NCBI GenBank assembly: GCA_021771575.1
Contig: JAETOX010000002.1
Location: 1 to 64,000 of the forward strand
From: Bacteroides sp.
GTDB taxonomy: Bacteria; Bacteroidota; Bacteroidia; Bacteroidales; Marinifilaceae
Length of the DNA stretch: 64,000 nt
Reading direction: 5' to 3'
Below the pieces are notes generated by a model. It was given only the letters and a program-made list of their open reading frames with translations. It was not told where the DNA came from and searched no databases. Shown in pieces: positions 15,286-25,000 of this stretch; within the stretch, counting starts at the first letter, position 1, and the number at the start of each line of letters is the position of its first letter. A program made the translations under genes and the position numbers.

Positions 15286-17625
15286 TTAATAAAAATCTTC
15301 GTCTTCCTCGATCAGAATATCGTTTATTTCTTTTGCTTCTTTTTCAGATAAAGTTTCTTCACAATCCAGCCGTTTGTCAACCCCGTCAGGTTGCTCGAAA
15401 GGCCGGCTATTCATTTTCAAAGTCGGGTCGGCGTATGCTTTTTGCAAAAATTTAGCCCATATCGGCAGGGCCATACTCGCTCCCTGACCATTTGCAAGGT
15501 TCTGGAAATGAATGGAACGATCCTCGGCACCAACCCATACTCCACCGACCAAATCCGGGGTTACTCCCATAAACCATCCATCGGAATGACTTTGCGTTGT
15601 TCCGGTTTTTCCTCCCATCGGATTCATCAGCTTATATTTATAGCGTAAACGAACGCCTGTACCTTCGGTTACCACTCCTTCCAACAAATTACACATCAGA
15701 TAAGCCGTATTTTCGGTGATGACCTCCCGTGAGTCCGAACGAAATTCCTGTAACACATTTCCGTATTTATCTTCGATCCGATAGACCGGCAGAGGGACAT
15801 GATATACCCCCTTGTTTGCATAAATAGCGTAAGCAGCTACCATTTCCTTGACAGAAATTTCTGCTGTCCCCAAAAATATAGAGGGCACCGGATCGATAAA
15901 ACTATGAATGCCCATTTTATGAGCCATCTGTGCCACCGCCTGGGGAGTGAACTGTTTCAACACCCAACCGGAAATATTATTCTCCGAGTTCGCTAACCCC
16001 CACCGCAGAGTCACCATTTCTCCTTTTCTCTTTGTACCACCACGAGGAGTCCAGAGCGAACCGTCAGGCAATACGAAAGTCTGAGGAATATTCGGCACTT
16101 TATCGCAAGGACCCAATCCTTCCTGCATAGCCAATGTATATAAAATAGGTTTGATCGTAGAACCGACCTGCCGCCTTCCTACACTGACCATATCGTACAT
16201 GAAATAGCGGTAATCCGGTCCTCCGACATAAGCTTTGATATGACCGGTCTGTGGATGCATCACCATAAATCCGGCCCGAAAAAAAGCTTTATAATGCTTG
16301 ATCGAATCCAAAGGAGTCATTAACGTATCACGAATTCCCCTCCAGGTGAATACCTGCATTTCAACTGGTGTGTCGAAAGTTTTCCGGATCTGGGTATGAC
16401 TCATTCCGGCCTTTTTCAGTTGGCGATAACGCTCGGATTGCTGTATCGAACGGTTTAGGGTACTCTCAATTTCTTCGGGTGTCAAATCGTTGGAAAAAGG
16501 CGAATTGACTTTATGCACTTTTTCTTTATCAAACAGAGGCTGCAAATCCTGGGATAAATGTTCCCGTACAGCGTCTTCGGCATATTTTTGCATGCGTGAA
16601 TCCAAAGTTGTATAAATTTTCAACCCATCTTCGTACAAATCATAATGGGTACCGTCCACTTTGAGATTTTTCTTACACCAGCCATACAGGGGATTATTTT
16701 CCCAAGCCAGTGAATCCAAAGTATATTGTTCTTTATTCCATTTGTAATTCTTCTTTTCCGGCTTACCGGCAGTCATAAATAAACGAAGATATTCCCGGAA
16801 GTAGGTGGCTAATCCTTCTTTATGATCGATCCGTTTGAAATTCAATCCCAAAGGCAACATTTTCAAAGAATCGAATTGCTCCCGGGTGATCTTATCGTAT
16901 TTATACATTTGCGAAAGTACGACATTCCGACGATTCAATGTCAGTTCCGGGCGACGGACCGGATTATAATAAGAAGAATTCTTAGCCATCCCTACCAACA
17001 TAGCTGCCTGCTCTGTTTTCAGCGAATCCAGGGGTACCTGAAAGTAAATATCTGCAGCCGAGCTGATCCCCACCGCCAGATTCAGAAAATCGTATTTATT
17101 CAGGTACATGGTCAGAATCTCCTCTTTGGTATAGCTTTTTTCCAAACGTACAGCGATCACCCATTCCCTGAATTTCCGGATAGCCAGCTCAAAAACATTC
17201 AAATCTGATTCCCGGGGAAAAAGCATTTTCGCCAATTGCTGACTGATGGTACTTCCTCCTCCAGCCGACGTATTGGCCGTCAGTAAACCTTTGGCCACCC
17301 GGAATAATCCCCGCACATCAACTCCGCTATGCTCATAGAACCGTACATCTTCGGTAGCGATCAAAGCATCGATCACCGTCTGCGGAATTTCCCGGTACTC
17401 CGTATATTTCCGGTTTTCTTTTTCAAAATACCGGTTCATAATAGGACCATCTGCAAAATAAACTTCCGAAGCAAACCGATTATTGGGATTCTCCAGTTCC
17501 TCAAAAGTGGGCATAAAACCCAATTTACCGGCAGAAATCAGCCAAAAGAAAATAACCACACTCAAAATTCCAGCTAGCACAACCGACCAGAATATCACTA
17601 AGAATTTCCAATATTTTCTAAACAT
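15286..17625 (-). CDS. Class A penicillin-binding protein (PBP1A-type transglycosylase/transpeptidase)
   Basis: A 779-residue bifunctional peptidoglycan synthase, anchored by one N-terminal membrane segment (FLVIFWSVVLAGILSVVIFFW). The glycosyltransferase domain shows ATEDVRFYEHSGVDVRGLFR and the GGSTISQQLAK motif. The transpeptidase domain shows the catalytic SxxK in VGSTIKPILY near residue 497, SxN in ANSENNISGW, and KTG in GGKTGTTQSHSDGWFMG near residue 676. The acidic tail (EEDEDFY) is common in Bacteroidetes members. Length is typical. It precedes radA by 12 bp; a truncated gene lies upstream at 17654. Confidence 0.95.
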   Translation of the reverse strand: MFRKYWKFLVIFWSVVLAGILSVVIFFWLISAGKLGFMPTFEELENPNNRFASEVYFADGPIMNRYFEKENRKYTEYREIPQTVIDALIATEDVRFYEHSGVDVRGLFRVAKGLLTANTSAGGGSTISQQLAKMLFPRESDLNVFELAIRKFREWVIAVRLEKSYTKEEILTMYLNKYDFLNLAVGISSAADIYFQVPLDSLKTEQAAMLVGMAKNSSYYNPVRRPELTLNRRNVVLSQMYKYDKITREQFDSLKMLPLGLNFKRIDHKEGLATYFREYLRLFMTAGKPEKKNYKWNKEQYTLDSLAWENNPLYGWCKKNLKVDGTHYDLYEDGLKIYTTLDSRMQKYAEDAVREHLSQDLQPLFDKEKVHKVNSPFSNDLTPEEIESTLNRSIQQSERYRQLKKAGMSHTQIRKTFDTPVEMQVFTWRGIRDTLMTPLDSIKHYKAFFRAGFMVMHPQTGHIKAYVGGPDYRYFMYDMVSVGRRQVGSTIKPILYTLAMQEGLGPCDKVPNIPQTFVLPDGSLWTPRGGTKRKGEMVTLRWGLANSENNISGWVLKQFTPQAVAQMAHKMGIHSFIDPVPSIFLGTAEISVKEMVAAYAIYANKGVYHVPLPVYRIEDKYGNVLQEFRSDSREVITENTAYLMCNLLEGVVTEGTGVRLRYKYKLMNPMGGKTGTTQSHSDGWFMGVTPDLVGGVWVGAEDRSIHFQNLANGQGASMALPIWAKFLQKAYADPTLKMNSRPFEQPDGVDKRLDCEETLSEKEAKEINDILIEEDEDFY

Positions 17626-17653
17626 TTTACGTAATGATTCAAACCAATCTATA

Positions 17654-18121
17654 TTATAATAACGCTTTTATACGCCCCACCATACGGCACAGGCTTTCTG
17701 AATCTTTCATAGCCAATTCAATATTCCAACACTCATCGATAAAGGGCAGGATCGCCGTATTATACTCCGGTCCTTTACTTGCTTTCCCTTCAGCCATCAA
17801 CTGTTTTTTCAACGTCCGATCCGAACTTTCCCGAATCAGGATATGGGTCAGAAAGTAAAAGGACTTACAACTAAACTGCATCTCCATGCAGGCTTTCGAT
17901 CCTCCTTGTTTCTGCAATCCGGCAGAAGGTAACCGACCGACATCGACAGAGATATATTTTGCAAATCCTTCCCGGTCGGCCATTAACCAGGCTTCTGCCT
18001 CATCTACAGCCACGTTGAACACAAAATTCTCCTCCGGTTGCAACTCTCCGAGTAATTTTCTCTTCAATTCAGGAGCGCAGCTATGCGCATCCAAATCCGG
18101 CAAAATCAGCCCGGACGACAA
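17654..18121 (-). pseudogene. 5'-truncated DUF4276-like (TOPRIM-like) protein
   Basis: The frame encodes about 155 residues but has only a TTG start at 18121, with an in-frame stop about 36 nt further upstream. It opens directly in what looks like the middle of a domain: LPDLDAHSCAPELKRKLL, then FVFNVAVDEAEAWLMADREGFAKYI. Proteins with this 'DLDxxxCxPEL...RVAVxExEAWLLAD' pattern, related to DUF4276/TOPRIM-like proteins often paired with AAA ATPases, are usually about 200 or more residues with an extra N-terminal segment. That segment is missing here, and the break falls at the edge of the GC-rich island. I infer truncation by the island; a real short gene with a TTG start is less likely. Confidence 0.5.
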
Positions 18122-18150
18122 ATATAGGATAATCTGCGTTTCGACACAAT

Positions 18151-18201
18151 TAAAAAAGAATGATTTTCTCTAAAAACATCATTTTCAGAGAAAACCATTC
18201 T
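18151..18201 (-). terminator. Strong intrinsic terminator ending the tubulin-like operon
   Basis: On the minus strand, AGAATGGTTTTCTCT pairs with AGAGAAAATCATTCT (one mismatch in 15) around a 15-nt loop and is followed by a T run. It sits 33 bp beyond the last gene of the six-gene minus-strand unit. Confidence 0.88.
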
Positions 18202-18233
18202 TTCTTATCAAATTGAATCAAAAGCTTTTCCGG

Positions 18234-19223
18234 TCAGCATTCGAAGTCGGAAAGCGAGAATACCTTGTCCTCGGGTACTTCCGATCCGTCATCGTATTTA
18301 TCAGGTTGCCAGGTGCGCACATGGATCATAGGATGGGCATCATCTTTGAAGTCCATGAGCAGGAAGACGTATCCGACATCGCTGTAGCTATCCGAGCGCC
18401 ATCCTTGTTTGAGGGTCACACCGTAATAATAGTCCTTGACGGGATGTTTCACCACTTTGATGTCATCGAAGATCACGCGGATAGTCTTGTTGCGGGTGAA
18501 AACCCCTTTCAGCGCCGCGATATATTCGGCTTTGGTCTGGCGTTTGTATTCGAAACTCTTGTCGAGGGTAATGCCTCCGTCATTTTTCACCGGTTTGAGC
18601 TGTTTGCCGGTGATGATGAGCGCATCGTCGCTGAACACCTGCGACAGGAATGGCAGGTCCTTCCGGTTGTAGGCGGTACGGAAATTCTCCACGAAATCGA
18701 GGATGATTTGCCGCCTCCTCAGGTCGGTCACCGAAATATTGCTGCGGATCACTTTGCTATAGAGATGCAGGCCTATCGAGAAATAAAATTCCGAAATCCG
18801 CCCCGAGGCATCGAAATTGACGACAGCTTCCTGATAAAGATCGTCGAGATAAGCAGAGCGGTCGTGGGGCACCATGATCAGCGGAATGTTCCGCACCTGA
18901 AAACCGGCAGGTGTTTTCAGGCATTTCTCGATGACTTCGGTTTCCGTGCAACGAAAAGGGCAGGTTTCCCACAAAGCCATCAACGAAGTAATTGCCTCAG
19001 GGAGGATGCGTCCCTCGAAAGGTCCCATATTCACACTACGTTTTTCGTGCTGGGCCAACGAAAATTCGGTCAGCAAATCGCTCATCGTCTTTTCGGACCG
19101 TTCCTTGAACGTGCTTTTTTCTATTCCTGTGAGGATAAAATCCGTACGATACTGAGCCCGAACGGTACTCGGGCATATATATGCCGCCAGTATTACTCCC
19201 AATACAATGATATATTTTTTCAT
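18234..19223 (-). CDS. Exported protein with NTF2-like (SnoaL/DUF4440-type) domain
   Basis: From the ATG at 19223 this is 329 residues with a clear signal peptide (MKKYIIVLGVILAAYICPST, then VRAQ). The second half resembles an NTF2-like fold: FVENFRTAYNRKDLPFLSQVFSDDALI, then a strand-rich tail ending HPMIHVRTWQPD. The first half has no recognisable domain. It is probably periplasmic or surface-exposed. It is the last gene of a six-gene minus-strand unit headed by the DUF6261-like gene at 25866, 22 bp behind its neighbour, and is followed by a terminator. An earlier ATG at 19274 would put charged residues before the signal peptide. The role is unknown. Confidence 0.75.
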   Translation of the reverse strand: MKKYIIVLGVILAAYICPSTVRAQYRTDFILTGIEKSTFKERSEKTMSDLLTEFSLAQHEKRSVNMGPFEGRILPEAITSLMALWETCPFRCTETEVIEKCLKTPAGFQVRNIPLIMVPHDRSAYLDDLYQEAVVNFDASGRISEFYFSIGLHLYSKVIRSNISVTDLRRRQIILDFVENFRTAYNRKDLPFLSQVFSDDALIITGKQLKPVKNDGGITLDKSFEYKRQTKAEYIAALKGVFTRNKTIRVIFDDIKVVKHPVKDYYYGVTLKQGWRSDSYSDVGYVFLLMDFKDDAHPMIHVRTWQPDKYDDGSEVPEDKVFSLSDFEC

Positions 19224-19245
19224 AATTATCCGTTTTTTTAATCGA

Positions 19246-20250
19246 TCATTCATACAACAAAAACCAGATCGCACCGTTCCCTTCGCGGTAGCGGTCGGCC
19301 GAATCGGCCTTTCCCGTCAACAGATTGAGTCTCGTGCGGGTCCCTTTGCCCAGCACGGCCACGATATTTCCTTCACGATCGAAAAACAGCAGGTAGCATT
19401 CCTCGGGCCGGGAGGCGGAAGCCATCTTCCCGAACATCATCCGTCCGGCTTTCTTTTCGGCGATAAAAAAAGGCTGCACTTCGGCTATCGTTTTCATGCG
19501 CAGGATCCGATCGAGCCGGTCGTTGCCCGTGGTGCGCAATTCCAGGCGGGTCCTTACGGTATCGGTGACGGTCATAGAAACAGTATCGCGGATTACGACT
19601 CTCAGGGTGTCGGCGACAATAGTCGTCACGGTATCTTTTATCGTTACGACCGAGGTATCCGCAACCACGACGGGTTTCACCTCCGTTTTTACGACAGTGG
19701 TATCTTTTCCGGTAGCCAAGGAGTCTGCAACCAGCCGTATCGCCGTAGTATCCGCCTGCAAAGGGACATCCGGCGTATCGGTGCGGGCAACCGGCCCCAG
19801 GCTATCCGTTGCGGCGGAAGTATCCCCGGGCGGATCAATTTCCGCAGGCCGTACTTCCCCCGTCTGTACTTGCACAGGCTGCGCGCTTCCGCCATCCAGC
19901 CACACCGCCACCGTCTCTTTGGCAATGTAGGCGAACACCCTCGGTCGGTCTATTCGTTTCAAGCGTACGTAGCGGCAGGAATCCTGCAACAACCCGGCAA
20001 TCTGTTCACAGCCCGTTTCCTGCGCCTGAATTTCCAGAGCCAGCAGTTTCAAGGCCATGGCGGAGGCATCGTCTGCATCTCCCGAAGCCACATCCGAATA
20101 GTAATAATCGCCGCTGAGTTTGATTTCGCGAATCCGGGCTTTCTCAGCCGCAAAAGGGTCCTCTTCCTGGGCCATAGTGTCCCAGGGCAACAACAGCCCC
20201 AGACAGAGCCACAAAAATCCGGCCACTGCCCGTTTATTTCCGGTAATCAT
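19246..20250 (-). CDS. Exported protein with Thr/Val/Asp-rich central region, unknown function
   Basis: Starting at 20250 gives 334 residues with a signal peptide (MITGNKRAVAGFLWLCLGLL, cleavage after TMAQ). The N-terminal part is a small helical region rich in alanine and leucine. Residues of about 155-245 are low complexity, with many DT and TV repeats (DTTVV, VADTSVV, IKDTVTT, VADTLRV), as in a linker or stalk. The C-terminal 90 residues form a compact domain (RILRMKTIAEVQPFFIAEKKAG, LLFFDREGNIVAVLGKGTRTR). I recognise no family. The start overlaps the end of the upstream gene by 17 bp, so translation is probably coupled within the tubulin-like operon. Confidence 0.7.
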   Translation of the reverse strand: MITGNKRAVAGFLWLCLGLLLPWDTMAQEEDPFAAEKARIREIKLSGDYYYSDVASGDADDASAMALKLLALEIQAQETGCEQIAGLLQDSCRYVRLKRIDRPRVFAYIAKETVAVWLDGGSAQPVQVQTGEVRPAEIDPPGDTSAATDSLGPVARTDTPDVPLQADTTAIRLVADSLATGKDTTVVKTEVKPVVVADTSVVTIKDTVTTIVADTLRVVIRDTVSMTVTDTVRTRLELRTTGNDRLDRILRMKTIAEVQPFFIAEKKAGRMMFGKMASASRPEECYLLFFDREGNIVAVLGKGTRTRLNLLTGKADSADRYREGNGAIWFLLYE

Positions 20251-21379
20251 AAAACAAATCTTTAATATTATGGGTAGGAACATAGGTGTACAGGTCAACA
20301 TCCATCGAGGGCCGTTTACGGTCGAAGATATCGGTAGCACACCGGAAATAAAGGATATGGTTGTATCCCAGATCGGGATTGACCACTACGACTGTCCCGC
20401 TGATTTCCGTATCGTTCAGTGTCTCGGGTCCGAAATAGATGTAGCATTTCTGTTTCCGGCAATATTCCACCCAGTTTTGTACGTCCACTTCAAATTCCGT
20501 TATCTGGTTACCATAGCAGCGGTGTTTTATTTTCATCGCCACACGGCGGTCGCCGTAAAATCCTTCCTGAAAAAGATTGGCCAGCGACTCTCCGGGCAAT
20601 CCCTTCTCGAAGATCAGCACACAACGCTCCGCATCGAGTTGTTTATAATAGGTGTCGGTCTGCAATTCCGGAATCAGGTAAGAAGTACCCCGGCGGACAT
20701 AATAGCCTTTACGGGCCGTAGGCAGCAAATCTTTAACCGGTAGCGTATCCCACAGGGTACGTTTCGCCTCCACCCGGGCCAATTCTTCCATCAGCCCTTT
20801 CTCCATTTCGACTTTATCGCTGCCGAAAATCAGTTCATACTGTTTGGGAAACACCAGTGCCACCGTCCCGACGGACACCTGCCATCCGGCTTTGTATCCC
20901 GCCGAATCCGACTGTATGGAAAAAGGCGATTCACCACCCACAAAGAGCACGAAATCAGTCAGCCGCCGCATCCCCTTTTCATAGGCCATACCGTCAAGCA
21001 GCACTTCCACTTTGTCTTCATGCAGTTTCACTCGCCGGTCTTCCTCGCTGAGCAACAACAGTTCCAGCAGATAGCGTTCCATAAAATCGTATACGGGCGA
21101 AGCATAGCCTTTCCTGGTTTCTTCGTCGAACAGATGCAACCCGATAAAGCCTACGCGGCCGAAGATATCCTTTTTCATCTCCACCCGTTTGCCTGGACAC
21201 AGGACGGAAGCGTCGTACAGGCCTTCTTCTGTGAGGCGGATGCCCCGGTCGGCCAGTCGGCCGGCAATCTCTTCCAGTTTCAGTGTGCGGTAAGTCAGCG
21301 GTTGCTGTGCCATGGTCCGGCCTACCGGCAACCACAGCAACAGGCAACATACGTATTTCAACATTTTGTTTTTCATCAT
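20234..21379 (-). CDS. Exported protein of unknown function
   Basis: From the ATG at 21379 this gives about 381 residues. The signal peptide is MMKNKMLKYVCCLLLWLPVG, with cleavage after TMAQ. The mature protein is mixed alpha/beta with no obvious transmembrane segment or known motif. It contains two aromatic-rich stretches, RKGYYVRRGTSYLIPELQ and YCRKQKCYIYFGPETL. The start codon overlaps the stop of the zinc-ribbon/MORN gene (ATGA arrangement) and a GGGAGGGCG purine-rich site lies just upstream, so translation is coupled. A second ATG three bases later (21376) is equally possible. It is the fourth gene of the tubulin-like unit; the function is unknown. Confidence 0.7.
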   Translation of the reverse strand: MMKNKMLKYVCCLLLWLPVGRTMAQQPLTYRTLKLEEIAGRLADRGIRLTEEGLYDASVLCPGKRVEMKKDIFGRVGFIGLHLFDEETRKGYASPVYDFMERYLLELLLLSEEDRRVKLHEDKVEVLLDGMAYEKGMRRLTDFVLFVGGESPFSIQSDSAGYKAGWQVSVGTVALVFPKQYELIFGSDKVEMEKGLMEELARVEAKRTLWDTLPVKDLLPTARKGYYVRRGTSYLIPELQTDTYYKQLDAERCVLIFEKGLPGESLANLFQEGFYGDRRVAMKIKHRCYGNQITEFEVDVQNWVEYCRKQKCYIYFGPETLNDTEISGTVVVVNPDLGYNHILYFRCATDIFDRKRPSMDVDLYTYVPTHNIKDLFYDYRK

Positions 21380-21996
21380 TTCGCCCTCCCGATCATAACA
21401 ACACCTTTCTGTTTTTTCTCCGCATCGAACCATTTTCCCTGTACCAGTTCGCCTTTACTGAATTCGCCAACGATGTAATCGCCGGGTTCGGCCCGGCGTT
21501 CATGTTCGTCATATTTACTGATCAGGTGGGCATCGCGGTAGTAGAGGGTCCCGATTCCATGTGGAAGGCCCTCACGAATTTCGCCTTTATACACGCCGTA
21601 GGACAAGGCCACCGAGCCCACACCATTGAGCGTCTTTATATCTGCCGAATCAAGGGCTACGGCGGCCACGCCCGACTCTTCAGTATATGCCTCCTTCCCA
21701 GCCGGCGGCGTATTGTCCGCGGCAACAGTTTCCGGCTCCCGGACCTCTTCTTCGGAAGCATTGCTCGTATTCAGCCAATAAATCAGTCCTATACCCAGCA
21801 ACAACAAGACGACTACAGCAACCACGACTTTCACTCTCCCCGGACAAGCCTTTTGTCCGCCGGTTTCCACCTTTTGTAGTTCCGAACCGCACTCGGCACA
21901 AACGAAATCCGCTTCATCATCGGCGATTACCTGTTGCCGCTGACTGTTGGCCATGCCGCAGGGACCCAAATTCATACATTTACCAATACGTTCCAT
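21376..21996 (-). CDS. Zinc-ribbon, single-TM, MORN-like membrane protein
   Basis: A 206-residue protein with three parts. The N-terminus has four cysteines arranged like a zinc ribbon (Cys7, Cys13, Cys33, Cys36; FVCAECGSEL). One strong hydrophobic segment follows at residues 55-74 (VKVVVAVVVLLLLGIGLIYW), then a low-complexity acidic linker. The C-terminus carries a MORN-type repeat, YGVYKGEIREGLPHGIGTLYY, and a second looser copy (DYIVGEFSKGELVQGKWFD). No signal peptide precedes the cysteines, so the ribbon should face the cytosol and the MORN part the periplasm. MORN repeats often contact lipids or proteins. It lies 28 bp behind the tubulin-like gene and may link that protein to the membrane, which is inference. 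Confidence 0.7.
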   Translation of the reverse strand: MERIGKCMNLGPCGMANSQRQQVIADDEADFVCAECGSELQKVETGGQKACPGRVKVVVAVVVLLLLGIGLIYWLNTSNASEEEVREPETVAADNTPPAGKEAYTEESGVAAVALDSADIKTLNGVGSVALSYGVYKGEIREGLPHGIGTLYYRDAHLISKYDEHERRAEPGDYIVGEFSKGELVQGKWFDAEKKQKGVVMIGRAK

Positions 21997-22024
21997 TGTG
22001 TTTTCTGTTTATATTTTCTCACAT

Positions 22025-25000
22025 CTATTCATTGTCGTTCATCTGCCGAAAACGGGCCACTACGTTTTTCGCAGCCTGATTGAAGGCGAGGAAAACGGGA
22101 TCGGAGAGGCTACCGGCATGAGCGACTTTCACGGTGTTGACGGCATCGACCACCCGGGCGATGACCTCTTTCTGCCGGTCGATGTGGCGAAAAGCGGCAA
22201 GCTTTTTTTCCACATTGGCCCGGAGCGCCACCATAGCGGCCTCATCGAGTGTGGCTGCACTGTTTTCAAGATCCTTGCCGAGGAGGACAGGATCGGCAGC
22301 AAGTCCGTACTCGTCCTCCACCACCAATGCCAGCCGACACCGCCCCGTTTCGGGTTCTTCGTAAGGCTGCAAGAGTTCCATTCCCCAGGCCATCAACAGG
22401 TAGGGCAGGGCTTCGGCCCGTTTGCGGGCGAGCAGCTCGGTTTTCTCCTCCACCGTAAGCTTATAGAGCGAAGGCAGTTCTCCGTGGTTTTCGAGATGGG
22501 TCTCGAAACGGGCCACTTCGCCCGACGACGAGGTCATCAGCGCATCGTAAGCGCGACGCAATGTGCCCACCGATTGCAGGTAGCGCGGCGTGATATTCGA
22601 CTCGATATTTATAATCACGATTTCGTTGGAGTTACCGCCTTCGACGAGCTGGAAATTCTCATTGTTGGAAATTCCGGTGAACGTTTCGCGTACATGTTTA
22701 TAAAACCTTTCGTCGTCTTTGTATTCGGGCAAAACCACCAGAAGCCCTTCACGCACCCCCGGTCCGTCATTGCGTTGCGTCTCGTCGTATTTCACGAGTA
22801 CGGAGGCATGACGCACCAGCTCTTCGAGCTTGTCTTTGAGTCCCACGGGATTGCCGCTGTACTGCTCGCGGAGTTTCGCGAGAATATTCTCGCCGATGAG
22901 CCTTTCGTAACCAACAATACTACGTTCGTTCTCGGGATTGCGGAAAAAGAGTTCGGTCAGTTGCAGACACTCCTGCTGGCAGGCGGAAATCACTCCTTCA
23001 AGCCCCACATCCTGCAACAAGCGGGCAAACGAATGCTCGCCTTCGCCGAGGCGGGCGACGATGGCTTCGCGAACGGAACGCACCTTGCCGGAGGCAAAGT
23101 CTTTTTGCCGGATTGATTCGAGGGCCATATGGCGCACTTTGTGCGGATCGTAGTATTTGATGATGATATTCTGGCGATCGGCATCATCGAGGAGATCGTC
23201 GTTGCAATGGGAACGGACCTCGTTGTCGAAAAGTTCGAACGCCTTGACGAGCATGGCGGCATCGGCCTCAAGCACGGAACGCAGTTTCTGCAATCCCCCG
23301 ATCACTTCGAGCAACAACTCTTTACCGAATCCGTAGGCTTCGCACCAGGTCATCAGGGCATATTTCATTTTGACAGCTTCGGTGAAATCCGACAGGATGG
23401 TGTCTTTTTTCGAGGTAAATACCTTTTTGCCCAGCAATCCCACTTTGGGCCATTCGCGGGCGAGGGTATCCATTTCCGTCGATTTGGCGGCTATGGCAGC
23501 ACGGGCATCAGCAATCATCTTATCGAATCGTGCTGCCTGTTCGTCGAGATGGTCGAGCAGGCAGGCCAGCATACCCGCCAACTGCCACACCGATTTTTCG
23601 CCCCTTTCCCAACGGGCGAAAAAGTCGGCCCCAATCTCACTGATAATTTTACGGGCAATCTCCGACATTCCCACTTTACGCTTGATGCGGAAGAATTCGT
23701 CCACTCCTCCGGCTTGTCCCACAGAACGGAATTTCCGTTCGTAGAAATCCTTGACACAATTGGTGATGGCTACGAGCTTGGCTTCGTAGGGGATCACATT
23801 GTTGCCCATGACGTCGACGCGGAAGGTGTCGGCTACTTTATACTCATCGTTGATCGTACGCCAGCCTTCGGCCTTGTGGTTATCGAGCACGGCCCGCGAC
23901 AGACAGAGGTGGTCGGTGGTGAGGTTCCAGCGGTCGAGATTCTCTCGGCGCGTCACCTCCGAATAGTCGTCGTTGGGGAGGGGTTCGTCCTGGAATCCCA
24001 CTTCGTTGGAGGGATTGTTGTACAGGGCCTGCAACACCGTCTGCCGGGCATACGAATAAGCGAAATATTCGCGGATTTCCTGTTCGGGAATAGCCAGGCG
24101 CTTGATGCCGAAGGTCATGAATTTGAAACTATGGTGATAGCCATACAGGTTGTAGTCGGGATTCTCGCCCGTCTCGGCGCGTTGCAGCATCGACTCCTTA
24201 CCGGAATTGTCGGCGGCACCGACAGTAACCGTTTTCTGGAAAAGGAACTCGGCCATCGTAGCCGGCAGGACGGTGCCTACGTCGAAACGCACGTTGCTGC
24301 GGTTTTGCTCGGTCACGAGATAAGCCGAATAGAAAGGCGCCACACTGTCCAGGCGTTTGACGCCGAACTTGCGTTCGCCCACATCCCAGGGTTTGAACAA
24401 ACCGTAATCCAGTGCGTTCAGCTCCAGCAGGGCGGCATAACCGTTGGGCTGGTAGTTGGACGTGGTGGCCCAGCTTTTGTTGGGAATCTCCTCGGGGAGG
24501 AGCAAATAGAGCATAATGCGGTAGATCGTATGGTCGGGATAGTGCCGGCGAATCTGCGAAATCACATCTATGACGCTACCGCTCCCCGTACCTCCGGCCA
24601 GTCCGCAACACACGTGGAAAGTGATGCTTTGTCCGCGGGGATTGGTCTGCAGGCGGCGTACCCGGGCGTCGAGGGCTGCGGCGAAATCGCCGGCCCGGTT
24701 GGCAAACAGAAAGCGGCCGAGCCGGCGTTTCTGCCCGGCGGCCCCATCCTGCACTTTGGGGTCGTTGACGATGGTGCGCCAATCGTCGGCCATACCGATC
24801 CAGGGTTTCAGATAAGGGTAATTATCGATATTGTCGATATAGCTCTTGAGGTTGCCGGCCTTGATGCTCACCAGCGCTCCCTTGTCGAGCGCTACGCTGC
24901 TGCCCATAACGTTCCAGATGCCGCCCCGTTCATAAAGATCCTTTTCGCTCGAATCGAGGTAGAGATAATCCACCCACAAGCCTTCGGGACGAAGGTCGCC

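Noticed and set aside
18213-19241. 342-codon plus-strand frame opposite the NTF2-like gene
   Set aside because: Antisense to a gene with a good signal peptide and a tight operon position; its own translation has no recognisable domain.
19207-20265. 352-codon plus-strand frame
   Set aside because: Antisense to the Thr/Val/Asp-rich exported protein; low-complexity, Gly/Arg/His-rich translation typical of a shadow frame.
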